Positions 15,933-25,046 of a stretch of 40,258 bases of DNA are shown one piece after another. The DNA is taken from positions 1 to 40,258 of the forward strand of contig CANJHD010000018.1 in NCBI GenBank assembly GCA_947474065.1. The letters are read 5' to 3'. The notes beneath the pieces are model-generated. The model was not told the origin of the DNA, searched no databases, and was given only the letters and a program-made list of their open reading frames with translations. The DNA comes from Planctomycetaceae bacterium. GTDB taxonomy: Bacteria; Planctomycetota; Phycisphaerae; Phycisphaerales; SM1A02. Each line of letters begins with the position of its first letter. Position 1 is the first letter of the stretch. A program made the translations under genes and the position numbers.

Positions 15933-18320
15933 ATGCGCAGCACCCTGCTGCTGGCCTTGATCGCCTGCATTGCACTCGTTGGCAGTGCGCGCGCGTGGGC
16001 TCTTGATCTTGAAGACGAAACGCTCGCTGACCGACCAGTGTCATCCATCAAGGTAGTGATCCGCGGCAAGAAGCTTGCCACCGAGCAGGAGATTCGCAAC
16101 AACCTACGAATTGCCACCGGTCAGCCGTTCGATTCGAAGGTGGTAAAGAACGACGTCTCCACTCTATACCGCCTGGGACGGTTCGGGCAGGTGTCCGCCG
16201 ATGCCACCATCCTTCCAGACGGCAGCGTTGAGGTGTCCTACACCGTCGAAGAGCAACAGATCGTCAACAGCATCGACTTCGCCGGTAACTATGTGATCAC
16301 GGATCAAGAGTTGCGCAAGGCCGTGCCGTTGACCACCGGTGCGCCACGCGACGACTTCTTGCTTGAGCAGTCCGTGTTCCGCATCAAGGAGTTGTACAAG
16401 GGTCGCGGCAACTACCTCGTTGATGTCAAAGTGGATGAGAGCAAACTTGATCAGGGACTTCTTCTCTTTCAAATCATCGAAGGACCGCGCGTGCGTATCC
16501 GCGAGATTGAGTTCGTTGGCAACCAAGCGTTCGCTTCGGAACAACTTGAAGCGCAGATCAAGACTAAGCCGTGGGTATTTCTGTTTCGCAAGGGCGAACT
16601 TGAAGAGGACCTGTTGGTGGAGGATGTTGCCACCATTGACCGTTACTACAAGGACCGCGGACATGTAGACGTTCGCGTTGACAAACGCATCGAACTGAGC
16701 TCCGATCAGCGCGAAGCGAAGATCGTCTTTGTGGTGTCAGAAGGACGCCAATACCGGCTACGAAACATCGTCATTAAGGGCGAAGGTGGCAACCCACCCA
16801 GCGTCATGACTCGAGAACAGGTTGGAAACCTTGCAGTCATCCAGCGCGGCGATCCATTTCAACGCAATCTGATCGACAAGACCAAAGCGGCCATCGAGCA
16901 GGCGTACCAAGTCATGGGTTACATCGATGCCCGCGTTGGTGATAGCTGGGTGCGCGTCGGTGAGGACCCAGAGGTTGACCTCCTGCTCAATATCCGCGAG
17001 GGCGGCTCTTACTCAACCGGATTGGTAGAGGTGCAAGGCAATTATGTAACGCGCGACAAAGTAGTTCGGCGCCTCGTCCGCTTCCAACCCGGTCGACCAA
17101 TGGACGGACGCGAAATCAAGAACACCGAGAAGCGCCTCGACCGCTCCGGACTCTTTCGTGAGCCGCGCGTGACGCCGCAGGCACCTGATGCCGAAGATAA
17201 AGGCACGCGCGATGTCTTAGTGGATATCAAAGAGAAGCAGACTGGCTCCGTGAACTTTGGGGTTGGCGCAGGCACCGACTCCGGGCTGTTCGGCGAGATC
17301 TCGCTCAAGCAACAGAACTTTGACTTGGCGGACACGCCGAACACCTTTGATGAATTTACCGGTGGTCGCTCGTTCCGCGGCGCCGGGCAGACATTCAACT
17401 TGGCGATTTCGCCCGGTATTGATGTCAGCAACTACAACGTATCAATCGGCGATCCGCACCTCTTCGACACCGATTGGGGCGGCAACACCGCGCTGAATTA
17501 TCGCACTCGCTTCTACGACTCATACCAAGAAGAGCGAGCAAGTTTGCTCTTCGGAATCAGTACACGCATTGGCGATTTTTGGTCGTTCTCAGTGAATCCC
17601 CGCGTGGAAGATGTCACGCTGACGGACTTTGATTCTGATACCCCTGTTGAAGTCTGGCAGCAGCGTGGACCGAGTTACAACAGCGCAATACTTGCGGAAC
17701 TCACCCGGACCGAAGTGGACAACCCAAGTCGCCCAGGACGTGGTTCGCAAGTGGAATTGCAGACGGGCTACCACGGCGTGTTCGGGGGCGATTACACCTA
17801 TCCACAAGTCGGTATCAACATCACTCAGTTCTTCACGACCTACGAAGACTTTCTGGGACGCAAGCAAGTACTGCGTCTGCGAACACAGGCCTCGTACATC
17901 TTCTCGACCGACGCGCCCGTGTATGAGCGCTGGTATCTCGGAGGTCGCACCCTGCGCGGCTTTGCTTTCCGCACCGTCAGTCCAAAATCAAACCGGATCA
18001 TTGGCGACAATCCGCCCGCCACATTCACTACCCAAGACACGAATGTTCCAATCGGTGGCAACTTCCTATTCTTCGCTGGCGCCCAATACGAAATCCCAGT
18101 CATGGGCGAGTTCCTATCGGTTGTTACCTTCGTTGATAGCGGAACAGTGAACAATGATGCATGGCTCGCGGAGTACCGCGTGGGTGTTGGAGCCGGCCTG
18201 CGCATCTTCATTCCGCAGTTCGGGCAGGCGCCCATCGCCCTCGACTTTGCATACCCCCTCATGAAGCAGCGAAACGACGAAGAACAGGTGTTTAGCTTTA
18301 CCATCGATCTGCCCTTCTGA
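15933..18320 (+). CDS. bamA: outer membrane protein assembly factor BamA
   Basis: The Omp85-family core of the beta-barrel assembly machine, which inserts proteins into the outer membrane. The 795-residue product starts with a signal peptide (MRSTLLLALIACIALVGSARAWA). About four to five POTRA repeats follow (for example VSTLYRLGRFGQVSADATILPDGSV and IVNSIDFAGNYVITDQELRKAV regions), and then the 16-strand barrel from about residue 410 (GSVNFGVGAGTDSGLFGEIS). The barrel holds the conserved LRGF motif (Arg675) that lies inside the pore, and the protein ends in FTIDLPF, with the terminal phenylalanine of outer-membrane barrels. ATG 15933 is preferred since upstream ATGs lack a signal peptide. It heads an operon with Skp-like chaperones and lipid A genes, the same linkage as in Proteobacteria (bamA-skp-lpxD-fabZ-lpxA). 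Confidence 0.95.
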   Translation: MRSTLLLALIACIALVGSARAWALDLEDETLADRPVSSIKVVIRGKKLATEQEIRNNLRIATGQPFDSKVVKNDVSTLYRLGRFGQVSADATILPDGSVEVSYTVEEQQIVNSIDFAGNYVITDQELRKAVPLTTGAPRDDFLLEQSVFRIKELYKGRGNYLVDVKVDESKLDQGLLLFQIIEGPRVRIREIEFVGNQAFASEQLEAQIKTKPWVFLFRKGELEEDLLVEDVATIDRYYKDRGHVDVRVDKRIELSSDQREAKIVFVVSEGRQYRLRNIVIKGEGGNPPSVMTREQVGNLAVIQRGDPFQRNLIDKTKAAIEQAYQVMGYIDARVGDSWVRVGEDPEVDLLLNIREGGSYSTGLVEVQGNYVTRDKVVRRLVRFQPGRPMDGREIKNTEKRLDRSGLFREPRVTPQAPDAEDKGTRDVLVDIKEKQTGSVNFGVGAGTDSGLFGEISLKQQNFDLADTPNTFDEFTGGRSFRGAGQTFNLAISPGIDVSNYNVSIGDPHLFDTDWGGNTALNYRTRFYDSYQEERASLLFGISTRIGDFWSFSVNPRVEDVTLTDFDSDTPVEVWQQRGPSYNSAILAELTRTEVDNPSRPGRGSQVELQTGYHGVFGGDYTYPQVGINITQFFTTYEDFLGRKQVLRLRTQASYIFSTDAPVYERWYLGGRTLRGFAFRTVSPKSNRIIGDNPPATFTTQDTNVPIGGNFLFFAGAQYEIPVMGEFLSVVTFVDSGTVNNDAWLAEYRVGVGAGLRIFIPQFGQAPIALDFAYPLMKQRNDEEQVFSFTIDLPF

Positions 18321-18359
18321 CATGCGCCATCGGTGGCGGCGGCTGCGTACACTGCCGGG

Positions 18360-19061
18360 ATGAGCACCCAAAGGACCTTTGCAGGCATCTTCGTCGCGGC
18401 AATTGCCGGGGCAATGGTGACTGCCGCCTCGTACAACGCCGGCGCCTCTGCACGCATGGCCCCCGCACCCACCCGCGTCGCCACCGTTGACTTGGTCAAG
18501 GTGATCGAACGCCTCAATGAGCGCAGCGACTGGGAAGTGCAGATCACTGCCCTTGGTAAGAAAATTCAGGACGAATTCACCGCCAAGCGCAAGGGGGTTG
18601 AAGAAATGGCTCGCTCCATGGAGGGTGCCGCCAACGACCAAGAGCGGATGGCCATCCGCGACAAGTTGGCTTTCGAGCAACTGCAAACAGAGCAGTGGGA
18701 AAAGATCAAGAAGATCGAAGTCGACCGCGAGCGCGCCCTGATGTGGCAGAGCATGTACCGCAATGTCCGCGCGGAGAGTCAGAAGCTCGCGGATGCTGAT
18801 GGTTGGGATGTCATCATGGTCAATGACGGCGTCACTGACATTCAATTGCAGCGCGATTCGAAGACGCCGCTCGAGGCGCAAGCCCAAGAGCAGATCGTCC
18901 GCCGTCGCGTCCTCTTTGCAGCGAAGTCCACCGATGTCACCGACCAACTGGTGGTGCGCATGAACAATGCGCGCGGTACCGCTAACAAGCCCACCACCAG
19001 CGATGCCACTGCGCCCGTGCCTGCTCCGGCTGCACCTGCCGCCAAGCCTGCAGCGAAGTGA
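18360..19061 (+). CDS. OmpH/Skp family periplasmic chaperone (first copy)
   Basis: A 233-residue protein of the OmpH/Skp family, a periplasmic holdase that carries unfolded barrel proteins to BamA. A signal peptide occupies about residues 1-32. The family start RVATVDLVKVIERLNERSDWEVQI follows, then a long coiled-coil arm (about 65-135: ALGKKIQDEFTAKRKGVEEMAR and further), returning to the beta core (WDVIMVNDGVTDI). A Pro/Ala-rich tail of some 30 residues is additional. ATG at 18360 is preferred over an upstream alternative at 18333 because it gives a standard signal peptide. It lies 39 bases after bamA, in the order expected for skp. Confidence 0.85.
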   Translation: MSTQRTFAGIFVAAIAGAMVTAASYNAGASARMAPAPTRVATVDLVKVIERLNERSDWEVQITALGKKIQDEFTAKRKGVEEMARSMEGAANDQERMAIRDKLAFEQLQTEQWEKIKKIEVDRERALMWQSMYRNVRAESQKLADADGWDVIMVNDGVTDIQLQRDSKTPLEAQAQEQIVRRRVLFAAKSTDVTDQLVVRMNNARGTANKPTTSDATAPVPAPAAPAAKPAAK

Positions 19062-19099
19062 ATTCCCCCGCACATGAACCTCACGACAGTTTCCGTTTC

Positions 19100-19738
19100 A
19101 TGACAAATACCATGAGAAATACCACGATCGCCCTTGGCATTGCCGTTGCAGTGCTGGCCGCCGCTTCCGCATTCCCCGACCGCCCTTCTCGCGTTGCTAG
19201 CGTCGATGTGGAGCGGATCTTCACTGCGCTTGATGAACAAAAGTCCATCGAAGCAGCCATCAAATCGCTCGGCGAAAAGATGGTTGGCGAGAAAGATCGC
19301 ATGAGCCGCGAGTTGCAAGACCTGAATGCCGAGCTCGAGAGTTACAAGCCTGGCACACCGCCCTACAACGACACACTCAAGAAGGTGGAAGGCGCCATCG
19401 GCACAATGAGTGCGCAGGACCAGTTCGGCCAATTGAAGGTGGAAGCCGAGCGTGCGAGTGGCATGCGATCGCTGTACATCAAGGTGCGCGAAGCGGCTGC
19501 GGCGGTCGCTAAGGAAGGCAAGATTGACTACGTGATCATCAACGATTCGATCCCGCCGATCGAACCTGCGGGATTTACCGCTACTCGGCAGCAACTTGCT
19601 ATGCGCCGCATTCTGTTTGCAGATAATGAGCTTGACATCACCGACGCCGTAATCGCTCGCGCCAACGCCGAGTTCAAGACCCGCGGTGGCGCTGCGCCTG
19701 CTGCGATTGCTGCACCTCACGCTGCCCCCAAACCATGA
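19100..19738 (+). CDS. OmpH/Skp family periplasmic chaperone (second copy)
   Basis: A second Skp-like protein, about 212 residues, directly after the first and related to it in plan: signal peptide (TTIALGIAVAVLAAASAFP), RVASVDVERIFTALDEQKSIEAAI, coiled-coil arms (GEKMVGEKDRMSRELQDLNAELE and onwards) and a return strand YVIINDSIPPIEP. Sequence identity between the two is modest, so the duplication is old. Three starts are possible: GTG 19058 (overlapping the previous stop as GTGA), ATG 19100 and ATG 19112; the last two give a compact signal peptide. Its TGA overlaps the lpxD start (ATGA, 19735-19738), suggesting coupled translation. Skp is a homotrimer; two paralogues could form mixed trimers or handle different clients. 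Confidence 0.83.
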   Translation: MTNTMRNTTIALGIAVAVLAAASAFPDRPSRVASVDVERIFTALDEQKSIEAAIKSLGEKMVGEKDRMSRELQDLNAELESYKPGTPPYNDTLKKVEGAIGTMSAQDQFGQLKVEAERASGMRSLYIKVREAAAAVAKEGKIDYVIINDSIPPIEPAGFTATRQQLAMRRILFADNELDITDAVIARANAEFKTRGGAAPAAIAAPHAAPKP

Positions 19739-20772
19739 CGAGCGCCCAGCACACTTCGGGATCGATTGCCGAATTGGTGCGCGGCACGCTTCTTGGACCG
19801 GCAGACCGCCCGGTGCGCGGGCTTGCAACCGTGGCGGACGCAGAGACCGATCAACTCACCTTCATCGGTGACTTGATCAATGCAAACCGCTGGGCGGATT
19901 CAAGCGCAGGCACAGCGATTGTCACCCGCGGTATTGAAGTGCGCGGGCATGACCCAGCGCGCCGCAGCCTCATTGAAGTCGACAACGCCGATCTAGCCAT
20001 GATCCCGGTGTTGGAACTGTTCTTCCCCGGCGAGTCGCTGCCGGCGCTCGGCATCTCTCCGGGTGCACGGGTCGACCCAACTGCAATCATCGGCATCGGT
20101 GCTCGCATCGGAGCCGGCGTGGTGATCGGCGCACGTTGCGTGATCGGTACTGATGTTTCGATCCATGCCAACTCCGTCATCTACCCAGACGCTCATATTG
20201 GAAGCGGCACGCTCATCCACGCCAACGCGGTGATCCGTGAGCGCTGCACTCTTGGCGCCCGCTGCGTGATTGGTGCCAGTTCAGTCATCGGCGGCGATGG
20301 ATTCGGCTACCGACCAAGCGCCGATGGCCAAACCGTGTTGCGCATTCCGCACCTTGGTACGGTTGTCCTTGAGGACGACGTGGAAATCGGCTCCGGTTCC
20401 ATGATCGACCGCGGCAAATTTGCTGCAACACGGATCGGCGCCGGCACCAAAATTGACAATCTCTGCCAGGTCGGCCACAACGTGCAAATGGGCCGCCTGT
20501 GTATGGTCAGCGGTCACAGTGGTATCGCTGGAAGCTGCCAGATCGGCGACCGAGTGCATATGGGCGGCGGCTGCGGGATCGGACCCCACCTGACCATTGG
20601 AAACGACGTTCGCATTGCGGCCCGCTCTGCACTCATGAGCAATATCCCAGCGGGCGAGACATGGGGCGGCTATCCAGCGCAGGAAATTCGCTCCGCGTTG
20701 CGAGAGCAAGCCGCGATCCGTAAACTCACGCAACTCTCCAAGCCGCTTCTGAAGCTCCTCAAAGACCAGTAG
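19735..20772 (+). CDS. lpxD: UDP-3-O-acylglucosamine N-acyltransferase
   Basis: LpxD adds the second acyl chain, from acyl-ACP, to UDP-3-O-acylglucosamine in lipid A synthesis. The 345-residue protein has the uridine-binding N-terminal domain (about 1-100), a left-handed beta-helix of hexapeptide repeats (IGIGARIGAGVVIGARCVIGTD region and on), and a C-terminal helix. Diagnostic parts are GGDGFGYRPSADG and DNLCQVGHNVQMG, in which His248 is the expected catalytic base. The length fits the family (about 340). It follows the second Skp gene with an ATGA overlap and precedes lpxC-fabZ by 33 bases. Its TAG stop shows that amber is a normal stop codon in this genome. Confidence 0.95.
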   Translation: MTSAQHTSGSIAELVRGTLLGPADRPVRGLATVADAETDQLTFIGDLINANRWADSSAGTAIVTRGIEVRGHDPARRSLIEVDNADLAMIPVLELFFPGESLPALGISPGARVDPTAIIGIGARIGAGVVIGARCVIGTDVSIHANSVIYPDAHIGSGTLIHANAVIRERCTLGARCVIGASSVIGGDGFGYRPSADGQTVLRIPHLGTVVLEDDVEIGSGSMIDRGKFAATRIGAGTKIDNLCQVGHNVQMGRLCMVSGHSGIAGSCQIGDRVHMGGGCGIGPHLTIGNDVRIAARSALMSNIPAGETWGGYPAQEIRSALREQAAIRKLTQLSKPLLKLLKDQ

Positions 20773-20805
20773 CGTCGAGTATCGCCCGCAGTGACCGCTT
20801 CCACC

Positions 20806-22164
20806 ATGACCACGACCCGCAACGCAGCACGCGGTGTCCCCGCAGGCGCACCCCGCCAACGGACAGTCGCCGCACCGGCAGTGGTTACTGGCAAAGGGCT
20901 CATGCTTGGGCGTGAGGCCACGCTCACCATATTGCCCGCGCCGCCCGACCACGGCATCGTGTTCGAACGCACTGACCTTGAGCGACCAGTGGTCATTCCC
21001 GCGCTCGTCTCAAGTGTGATTCCAAACGCGCGGCGCACCACGCTCAAGGCCGGAGACGTGACGATCGAAACCGTCGAACACTGCATGTCCGCATTACGCG
21101 GGCTCGGCATCGACAATGTGCTGCTGAAGTTGCACGGTCCAGAACTTCCCTGCGGCGACGGCAGCGCGCTTCCATTTGTGGATGCCATCCGCGCCGCCGG
21201 CATCGCTGAACAAGACGCCCCGCGCCGGATGTTTAAGTTGATGGAAACGGTATCGGTAGAGGAAGGTGACGCTTCAATCGCCGCCATCCCCGCCGACAGC
21301 CCCGGCGGTATGCGGCTGATGTACGACCTCGACTACGGTGCAAATTCCACGCGCATTCCGCATCAAGCATGGAGCTTTGATCCAGGGCGTGATGACTACG
21401 TTGCTGAAGTCGCTCCCGCACGCACCTTCTCCTTGAAGGAGGAGGCCGAAGCCCTCTGGCAAGCAGGTCTGTGTCGCCACCTCACGCCGCGTGATGTCTT
21501 GGTGATCGGCGACGAAGGTCCGATCCAAAACGAATATCGCTTCCCCGATGAACCAGTGCGTCACAAGATGCTCGACGCTATCGGCGACCTTGCGCTCGTA
21601 GGAACCATTGTGGAATGCCAAGTGGTTGCCAATCGCTCCGGGCACGGTCTGAATCGCCAGTTAGGCATGAAGCTTCTACGCATCGTGCAACGCGAGCGGC
21701 AGTCCCGCAAATTGATCGAAGGCCGCGCCATGGACGCCCGTGCCATCGGTCGCCTGATGCCGCACCGATTCCCGATGCTCTTGGTCGACCGAGTGCTGGA
21801 ACTTGAACCAGGTCGTCGCGCCATCGGCGTCAAGAATGTCACCATCAACGAGCCATTCTTCCAAGGCCATTACCCCGGCACTCCAATCATGCCCGGCGTG
21901 CTGATCGTGGAGGCGCTCGCGCAGATGGGCGGCCTACTCCTGAGCCAGACCCTTGAACACACCGGAAAAGTCGCGGTACTTCTCTCACTTGATAAGGTGA
22001 AACTGCGCAAGGCCGTCACTCCAGGCGACCAACTGGTGCTTGAAGTGGAAACAATGCGCGCAACGAGCCGCAGTGCGGCCGTGAAGGCGCGCGCCCTCGT
22101 TGGCGAGAAGGTGGCCGCTGAGGCAGAAATTCGCTTCATGATGGTTGACCAGGATTTCCAGTAA
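20806..22164 (+). CDS. fused LpxC deacetylase and FabZ dehydratase
   Basis: A bifunctional protein of 452 residues. Residues 1 to about 300 are LpxC, the zinc-dependent UDP-3-O-acyl-N-acetylglucosamine deacetylase that commits carbon to lipid A. The metal ligands are present as His92 (TVEHCMSALRGLGIDN), His253 and Asp257 (VRHKMLDAIGDL), and the substrate loop as NRSGHGLNRQL. From about residue 309 the sequence is FabZ, a hot-dog-fold 3-hydroxyacyl-ACP dehydratase, with catalytic His320 (LMPHRFPMLLVDRV) and Glu369 (GVLIVEALAQ). The fusion is known from Bacteroidota, Chlamydiae-Planctomycetes relatives and some others. It joins two enzymes that compete for or share 3-hydroxyacyl-ACP. ATG 20806 is chosen; a GTG at 20791 is an alternative. 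No frameshift separates the two parts. Confidence 0.95.
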   Translation: MTTTRNAARGVPAGAPRQRTVAAPAVVTGKGLMLGREATLTILPAPPDHGIVFERTDLERPVVIPALVSSVIPNARRTTLKAGDVTIETVEHCMSALRGLGIDNVLLKLHGPELPCGDGSALPFVDAIRAAGIAEQDAPRRMFKLMETVSVEEGDASIAAIPADSPGGMRLMYDLDYGANSTRIPHQAWSFDPGRDDYVAEVAPARTFSLKEEAEALWQAGLCRHLTPRDVLVIGDEGPIQNEYRFPDEPVRHKMLDAIGDLALVGTIVECQVVANRSGHGLNRQLGMKLLRIVQRERQSRKLIEGRAMDARAIGRLMPHRFPMLLVDRVLELEPGRRAIGVKNVTINEPFFQGHYPGTPIMPGVLIVEALAQMGGLLLSQTLEHTGKVAVLLSLDKVKLRKAVTPGDQLVLEVETMRATSRSAAVKARALVGEKVAAEAEIRFMMVDQDFQ

Positions 22165-22184
22165 ACCATCGCCACCACACTCAC

Positions 22185-23009
22185 ATGCCGATCCATAGCA
22201 CCTCCATCATCGACCCCAGCGCCCGCATCGCGCCCACCGCCGAAATCGGGCCATGGTGCATCGTTGGGCCAGAGGTTTCCATCGGCGATGGCACTGTTCT
22301 CATGAACAATGTGGTGGTCGAATCGCACACCCGAATCGGTCGACAGAACACCATCTTTCCGTTTGCCTACATCGGTGGCACGCCGCAAGACAAGAAGTTC
22401 ACAGGCGAAAAGAGTTGGTGCGAGATTGGCGATCGCAACCAGCTTCGCGAGCACGTCACCATCCACCGCGGCACTGAGAATGGCGGCGGCTGGACGCGTG
22501 TCGGAAGCGACAATCTCATCATGGGCACGGTGCACATCGCACACGATTGCATCGTGGGAACCAATTGCATCCTTGCAAACAATGTCATGCTTGCCGGCCA
22601 CTCCGTTGTGCAAGACAACGCCAATGTCGGCGGCGGCGCGGGCATCCATCACTTTGTGGTGATTGGCACCTGCGCGTTCGTTGGGGCTATGGCGCGCGTC
22701 AGTATGGATGTGCCGCCCTTCATGATCGTGGAGGGAAACCCTGCCGAAGTGCGCGGGCATAACCATATTGCCATGGCGCGCCGCGGATTTACAGAGACTG
22801 ACATCGAGGCCATGAAGGAGGCGTACAAGCGCCTCTTCCGCGATCGGGGCGGCAGCCATGCCGAGAAGGTCAGCGGTCTCGTGGCCAAGTACCCAGGGGT
22901 GCGATCTGTGGAGATCTTGGTGAATGCCGTGAATGCGCAAGCGCGCGGCGTACACGGTCGATCCCTTGAAACCCAGCGTCTTGACGACCGCCGCAGCCGA
23001 CGGGACTGA
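22185..23009 (+). CDS. lpxA: UDP-N-acetylglucosamine acyltransferase
   Basis: LpxA transfers a 3-hydroxyacyl chain from ACP to UDP-GlcNAc, the first step of lipid A synthesis. The 274-residue protein shows the hexapeptide left-handed helix (IIDPSARIAPTAEIGPW start), the family-specific loop YIGGTPQDKKF, VTIHRGTENGGGWTRVG, and catalytic His120 in HIAHDCIVGTNCILANN followed by LAGHSVV. The C-terminal helical part ends in a basic, low-complexity tail (DDRRSRRD). It is 20 bases after lpxC-fabZ. With lpxD and lpxC-fabZ this gives all the early lipid A enzymes that handle acyl chains in one transcript, and LpxB and later steps must lie elsewhere. Confidence 0.95.
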   Translation: MPIHSTSIIDPSARIAPTAEIGPWCIVGPEVSIGDGTVLMNNVVVESHTRIGRQNTIFPFAYIGGTPQDKKFTGEKSWCEIGDRNQLREHVTIHRGTENGGGWTRVGSDNLIMGTVHIAHDCIVGTNCILANNVMLAGHSVVQDNANVGGGAGIHHFVVIGTCAFVGAMARVSMDVPPFMIVEGNPAEVRGHNHIAMARRGFTETDIEAMKEAYKRLFRDRGGSHAEKVSGLVAKYPGVRSVEILVNAVNAQARGVHGRSLETQRLDDRRSRRD

Positions 23010-23100
23010 CCATCACGCCCAACGGCGTGCCCGCGTGCCCCAGTGTGCCCGAGTGTGTCGGCGTTCCGCCAGCGGCCCGCCCGCGGCTATGCTTCCCTGA

Positions 23101-23862
23101 ATGAACGCCTCTCCGCGACACGAAATGGTTGACGAAATCATGGAGCGCGCAGAGACGGCGCTGCGCAGGTCGCAGTGGTTCGAGGCCGAACGCCTCGCGC
23201 ACAGAGCGATGGAGATTTCCCGCAGCAAGGAAGACTTTGGCTTGCTCGCCCGCGTGATCCTTCCGCTGCAAGAGGCGCGCCGCCAACGAATTCAAGAAGC
23301 ACTGAGCAACAAGAAACTCACCATCCTGCAGGCTGACATCACCGAGGACATGCCGCTCACTCCGGGGTGCTACTTGGTGCAACCACCGACCGTCGGCGCT
23401 GATGCGCGACGACTCCGCCTCGGTGCGCTCCGGCGCGAGATTCCCGTTGCTGTCATGTGTCGCGAACCACTTTCACAACTGCGCCTCTGCCCGGTTGTGG
23501 CCATCGGACAGATGACCATTCGCGCTCGCATTGACCCGCCAAAGAACTGGGACAAGCCAGATCACAAGTGGTTCGTCGGTGCCATGGAACAACTTGGCGA
23601 TGCCGCCATTGAGATGCTCGACACTGGTCTTGAACTTGATCGACAGATTGATTTCCTGATGGCCGCGCTCGACTCCGTTCCAGACCACGAGAAGTTGCAC
23701 CAGGCACTCGAGGCGCTCTGCAAGCAAGCCTCAAAGGGTTTCGTGCGCAGCAATCGCCCGCGCATGGATGAACTCGATGCTGATGTTGAGGCTGCCGGAC
23801 CGGAACTCGAAGCCGAACTCGGGCTCACGCGGAAGAAGCCACAAGCGTCCGATGACGACTGA
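23101..23862 (+). CDS. conserved hypothetical protein, helical N-terminus
   Basis: I do not recognise this 253-residue protein. The first 80 residues are helical and TPR-like (AETALRRSQWFEAERLAHRAMEI, then an arginine-rich helix). A middle domain (about 80-160) has beta character, with YLVQPPTVGADARRLR and PVAVMCREPLSQLRLCPVVAIG. The C-terminal third is helical, with a leucine-rich segment around DRQIDFLMAALDSVPDHEKLHQALEAL and an acidic tail. No signal peptide or membrane segment. It starts 91 bases after lpxA in the same direction and probably lies at the end of, or just after, the envelope operon. It looks like a Phycisphaerae-specific cytoplasmic protein. Confidence 0.7.
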   Translation: MNASPRHEMVDEIMERAETALRRSQWFEAERLAHRAMEISRSKEDFGLLARVILPLQEARRQRIQEALSNKKLTILQADITEDMPLTPGCYLVQPPTVGADARRLRLGALRREIPVAVMCREPLSQLRLCPVVAIGQMTIRARIDPPKNWDKPDHKWFVGAMEQLGDAAIEMLDTGLELDRQIDFLMAALDSVPDHEKLHQALEALCKQASKGFVRSNRPRMDELDADVEAAGPELEAELGLTRKKPQASDDD

Positions 23863-23883
23863 GGTCGCACGCCGGACCCCCAA

Positions 23884-25038
23884 TTAACGCCACGAAAGCC
23901 CCTCAAACAGTGAATTGAGGTTGGTGGCGCCGTCTTCACCAACAATGACCATGTCTTCAATGCGCACCCCACCGTGCGCGCGTCCGTACAGCCCTGGCTC
24001 CACAGTGAGAGCATCGCCAGTCACCAGTTCGGGGCCCTTGAAATCAAGAAGCGGCGGCTCGTGGACATCAAGCCCAATGCCGTGACCAGTGCCGTGCGTC
24101 ATGCCACACCACGTGTCGGGCGCATCCGCTGGCGGCATCCCACTGGCAAATCCGTGGGCATGAATCACGCCGAGCGTCGCGCGGTGCACGTCCTCACCGG
24201 TGACGCCCGTGCGCACCGCAGCAATCGCCGCGCACTTCGCCTCCAGAACAGCGCTGTGCATGCGCGTCACTTCCGGATGAACATCTCCATGCACCACCGT
24301 GCGTGTGCAGTCGCCGTTGTAGAAAGTCTTCTGACAGCGCGGGAAGATATCCACGATCACCGGCTGCCCGGTGCGCAGATCGCCGTGGCCGTGCTCGTGA
24401 CAGTCCGCGCCTTGCGGACCGCACGCAACGATGGCCGGCTGATTGCTGAATCCAAGCTTCAGAAGATGCACATCAATCATGAATCGCAGGTGTTCTGCAG
24501 AGAGGCGCTCGCCTTGGTGGTGCAAGACGCCGTTCGCATTGGGTGTCGCACGCGCTACGGTCTCGCATGCCATACGCATGGCGTCTTCCGTGGCTCGCTG
24601 CGCGCTCTGCAGCCATTCCACTTCCTGCGCGTCCTTGGCGCGGCGCGAAAGCACTCCCATACCGGCGTCGTATTCGAGGGCCATTCCAGCTTGACGCAAG
24701 TGATCGGCAAAGATGAGCGGCAGCGTGCGGTCTGAAACTACCAGCGTGATCTGCTGACGGCGCAGGCATTCCGCCACGGCTTGCGCGGTGGCAGTTTCGC
24801 GGTCGCCAGACAACCCACCTGCTGGCTCAAAGTCGCGCGGACATGACACCGCGTCTGCCCGAGCATGCTCGCGCGCACGGCCCATCTCAATATCCCGCAC
24901 GATGAACACACGGTGCGAAGGCTGTCCGTCCTTTAGAAAGTCGATGCACGCCGCTGGATCACCCACGGCAAAGCGCACTGCGTGAAACAGGCTCTTATTG
25001 ACAGCAGGAATGCCGGCGATGAGTCGAGCGGTAGGCAT
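23884..25038 (-). CDS. M24 family metallopeptidase (Xaa-Pro aminopeptidase/dipeptidase type)
   Basis: A pita-bread-fold metalloprotease of 384 residues that probably removes N-terminal residues preceding proline or hydrolyses Xaa-Pro dipeptides. All five dinuclear-metal ligands can be seen: Asp230 (VIVDIFP), Asp243 (NGDCTRT), His319 (THGTGHGIGLDVHE), Glu347 (TVEPGLY) and Glu361 (VRIEDMV). The first 140 residues form a creatinase-type N-terminal domain. It has no signal peptide and so is cytoplasmic. It lies eight bases downstream of the ettA-like gene in the same direction, suggesting a two-gene transcript. It is convergent with the 23101-23862 gene. Confidence 0.9.
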   Translation of the reverse strand: MPTARLIAGIPAVNKSLFHAVRFAVGDPAACIDFLKDGQPSHRVFIVRDIEMGRAREHARADAVSCPRDFEPAGGLSGDRETATAQAVAECLRRQQITLVVSDRTLPLIFADHLRQAGMALEYDAGMGVLSRRAKDAQEVEWLQSAQRATEDAMRMACETVARATPNANGVLHHQGERLSAEHLRFMIDVHLLKLGFSNQPAIVACGPQGADCHEHGHGDLRTGQPVIVDIFPRCQKTFYNGDCTRTVVHGDVHPEVTRMHSAVLEAKCAAIAAVRTGVTGEDVHRATLGVIHAHGFASGMPPADAPDTWCGMTHGTGHGIGLDVHEPPLLDFKGPELVTGDALTVEPGLYGRAHGGVRIEDMVIVGEDGATNLNSLFEGLSWR

Positions 25039-25046
25039 AGCGAAAT

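Noticed and set aside
23010-23100. GTGCCC-rich run in the gap after lpxA
   Set aside because: Short imperfect GC-rich repeats, no stable hairpin or T run; probably no function.
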